DNA from: Clostridium merdae
GTDB lineage: Bacteria; Bacillota; Clostridia; Oscillospirales; Acutalibacteraceae
Direction: 5' to 3'
Assembly (NCBI RefSeq): GCF_900176635.1
Contig: NZ_FXLN01000004.1
Span: forward strand, 558,001-622,000
Length of the DNA stretch: 64,000 nt
Part shown: one piece after another, positions 62,373-64,000 of the stretch
Numbering within the stretch: the stretch's first letter is position 1
Layout of the letters: each line of letters opens with the position of its first letter
Position numbers and translations under genes: made by a program
The notes under the pieces: generated by a model
Databases searched by the model: none
What the model saw: only the letters and a program-made list of their open reading frames with translations
What the model was told of the DNA's origin: nothing

Positions 62373-63652
62373 TCTTCCGTCTCCCCCTTTCCTACCATAC
62401 GGTAGACCGTATCTAAAACCACACGATTTGCGGCCTGAACTACCTGTTCCATTGTAACGGAGTTAATTTCTTCCGCTGCTTCATCGGGAGATTGAATTTT
62501 TTCGCAGAAAGCCTGAGACACATACCAGTTTTCAAGTCCACCAAGGTAATCGCCTACCGTACGGTAGCCATTGCTGATACTGAGCTTTGCAGCAAGCAGC
62601 TCTTCATCCGTAACCTTACCGGTACGAATTTCATCAAGCTGAGCCAGTATCTCTGTTTTGGCACGGTCAATGTTTTCGGTTTCTACGCCACTTTCCACCA
62701 TGAGAATACCCTTATTCCAGTCGTAGCGTGCAGCGCAGTAGTAGCAAAGGCTAAGCTTTTCACGAACGTTTAAGAAAAGCTTAGAACTAGGCGAGCCGCC
62801 AAACACCGCGGTCATCAGCTTTGTGGATGCCACTGCGTCTTGCGGAACAGCGGCGCCTGCACGAAAGCCCATAACCAGCTTCGACTGAGCAACGTCCATG
62901 GTATCGGTAAATTCACGTGGCTTCGTTACCTCTTTGATTACTTCCGTTTTCAGTTCGCCAACAGGCTCACGGTCTAACTTTTGAAACGCTTGTAAGAAGC
63001 TTTCATAAATCGGTACAGGATCACAATCACCAAGAGCCATTATCTCAATGCGAGCTGTGTGCAACACATGGTTCCAAACCTCGGTCATTTCTTCACGCTG
63101 CAATGCCGTTACATCTTCACGGCTGCCATAGCGGCTAACACCAAACGCTTCACGGTCACACATCAGCTGTTCGCAGCGCAAACGAGAGTAAACACGTTTG
63201 TCGTTAAAATCAGATTCAATCATTTCGATTGTTTGTCTTTTTTCCTGCTCAAAGCCATCCTCTGGGAAGAGCCCGTCCACGAATGGCGGGTCAAACAAGA
63301 TGCTGCACAGAAGGTGTGAAAGCTCGGCAGAAATATTCTCGTCATCCAACGCGTAGCGGTCTGCCAGACCAGCTATTGCAATGGAAAGCAGTTGAGCTTC
63401 TCCCAGTTTACGTACATCAGCATGAATCGCTGCGCCATATAATTCTGCAAGGCGCTCATTGAGGCGAGTAAAATCGGGGTATTCGCGGCTAGCACGGCTC
63501 AATAAAAAAGGAAGCAGTGCATTTGCAGCCACCGTTTCTTTCTCCAAAGGCAGCATAAAATTCACCGCAATACGCAGAGTCTTAAATCTGGTATCCCGAA
63601 TACTTCGGAATTGTATCCCCTCTGATATAGGATACTGCTCTATTTTTATCAT
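62369..63652 (-). CDS. yfmF: M16-like protein without zinc motif, YfmF-like partner
   Basis: This M16-fold protein of 427 residues lacks HxxEH, showing FLLSRASREYPD at the equivalent place, while the R/Y-type C-terminal half is kept (SKLVMGFRAGA). Such pairs work as one active and one inactive subunit. The ATG at 63652 has GGGAG 9 bases upstream; ATGs at 63661 and earlier are too close to or before that site. It is the first gene of the minus-strand string visible here. Confidence 0.87.
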   Translation of the reverse strand: MIKIEQYPISEGIQFRSIRDTRFKTLRIAVNFMLPLEKETVAANALLPFLLSRASREYPDFTRLNERLAELYGAAIHADVRKLGEAQLLSIAIAGLADRYALDDENISAELSHLLCSILFDPPFVDGLFPEDGFEQEKRQTIEMIESDFNDKRVYSRLRCEQLMCDREAFGVSRYGSREDVTALQREEMTEVWNHVLHTARIEIMALGDCDPVPIYESFLQAFQKLDREPVGELKTEVIKEVTKPREFTDTMDVAQSKLVMGFRAGAAVPQDAVASTKLMTAVFGGSPSSKLFLNVREKLSLCYYCAARYDWNKGILMVESGVETENIDRAKTEILAQLDEIRTGKVTDEELLAAKLSISNGYRTVGDYLGGLENWYVSQAFCEKIQSPDEAAEEINSVTMEQVVQAANRVVLDTVYRMVGKGETEE

Positions 63653-64000
63653 GTGACTCATCTCCCTATTCGGCAAACAACAAGCCATAAAAGATTACCC
63701 TCACTTGTTATTTACCGCCATTTTTTCTTTATTATTCCCGAAATTTAATCATTTACGTAAAGACACAAAATGAATCGTATTAATTGGATATCTTTTGTAA
63801 AAGTATGCTTTTAAGGATAGACCTGTATTGTAAATATGAATGGTAAACGTAAATTGTATAAATACTTGCCATTCTTTCCTCTATTATAGCATAAAATCCC
63901 AATGGTAAGTTAATAAAAATACAAGTTTGATTGAATGATTCGTTACTCAAAACGGAATGGAATAGCATATAAACATGGCTGTACGAGAAGATCTAATGAT
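63653..64000. other. AT-rich intergenic end of window, likely yfmF promoter
   Basis: No gene is supported. On the minus strand TATGCTATAAT (about 63893-63883) is an extended -10 element with no good -35, the likely start of the yfmF transcript, which would have a leader of about 220 bases. A GAATGG (63839-63844)/CCATTC hairpin lies in that leader. The 62-codon frame at 63780-63968 has no ribosome-binding site and is not called. Confidence 0.5.

Noticed and set aside
63780..63968. 62-codon minus-strand gene at the window end
   Set aside because: AT-rich frame with no ribosome-binding site and low-complexity composition, overlapping the likely yfmF promoter.

Overview
The window looks like a chromosomal segment of an anaerobic, endospore-forming Gram-positive bacterium of the class Clostridia, most likely near the Oscillospirales/Ruminococcaceae. 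The evidence is a SCIFF ranthipeptide locus (scfA/scfB) beside yajC-tgt-queA, spoIIM next to xerD with a textbook sigma-E promoter, a spore photoproduct lyase family protein, a CwlD-type amidase, a tyrosyl T-box leader, a lysine riboswitch, and Shine-Dalgarno sites of the GGAGG type before nearly every gene, often with TTG or GTG starts. Nearly everything is core genome. I see no prophage, insertion sequence, CRISPR array or toxin/defence island.

Left part (1-26.7 kb, almost all + strand): the end of a branched-chain aminotransferase, an RluA-type pseudouridine synthase, a polar amino-acid ABC transporter (lipoprotein, permease, ATPase), luxS, an M23 cell-wall hydrolase with LysM and G5 domains, murA, a WalJ-type metallo-beta-lactamase-fold protein and rlmH. 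Then comes a ribosome/secretion cluster, rplS-lepB-ylqF-rnhB-yraN, followed by thrC and a phosphoesterase. A 121-bp tandem repeat array (about 3.4 copies) precedes the proteostasis cluster tig-clpP-clpX-lon-yihA. After that are lysA, a YerC/TrpR-like regulator, a methyltransferase and hslO (Hsp33).

Middle part (26.7-44 kb): a five-tRNA operon (Val, Asp, Phe, Gly, Cys) with a strong promoter, cwlD and radA, a MacA/MacB-like pair lacking a nearby ATPase, a DUF6873 protein and a tyrosine recombinase. On the minus strand follow an SseB-domain protein, a DUF624 membrane protein, xerD, spoIIM, proC, scfB-scfA, a TIGR04086 membrane protein, yajC, tgt and queA.

Right part (44-64 kb): a lysine riboswitch controls asd-dapA-dapB plus a free-standing ACT-domain protein, that is, the lysine/diaminopimelate branch that lysA (at 23 kb) completes. 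Next is a spore photoproduct lyase family gene, convergent with a giant YfhO membrane protein, and tyrS behind a T-box. A long minus-strand gene string follows: yfmF-yfmH (M16 pair), lgt, folD, dxs, tlyA, nadK, argR, recN, with many 4-base stop/start overlaps. The dxs-tlyA-argR-recN order is the usual Firmicutes arrangement. The points most worth a second look are the structured tandem repeats before tig, a hairpin that would hide the ribosome-binding site of the TIGR04086 gene, the operator-like repeat before the recombinase, and the missing active-site cysteine in the SplB-like protein.
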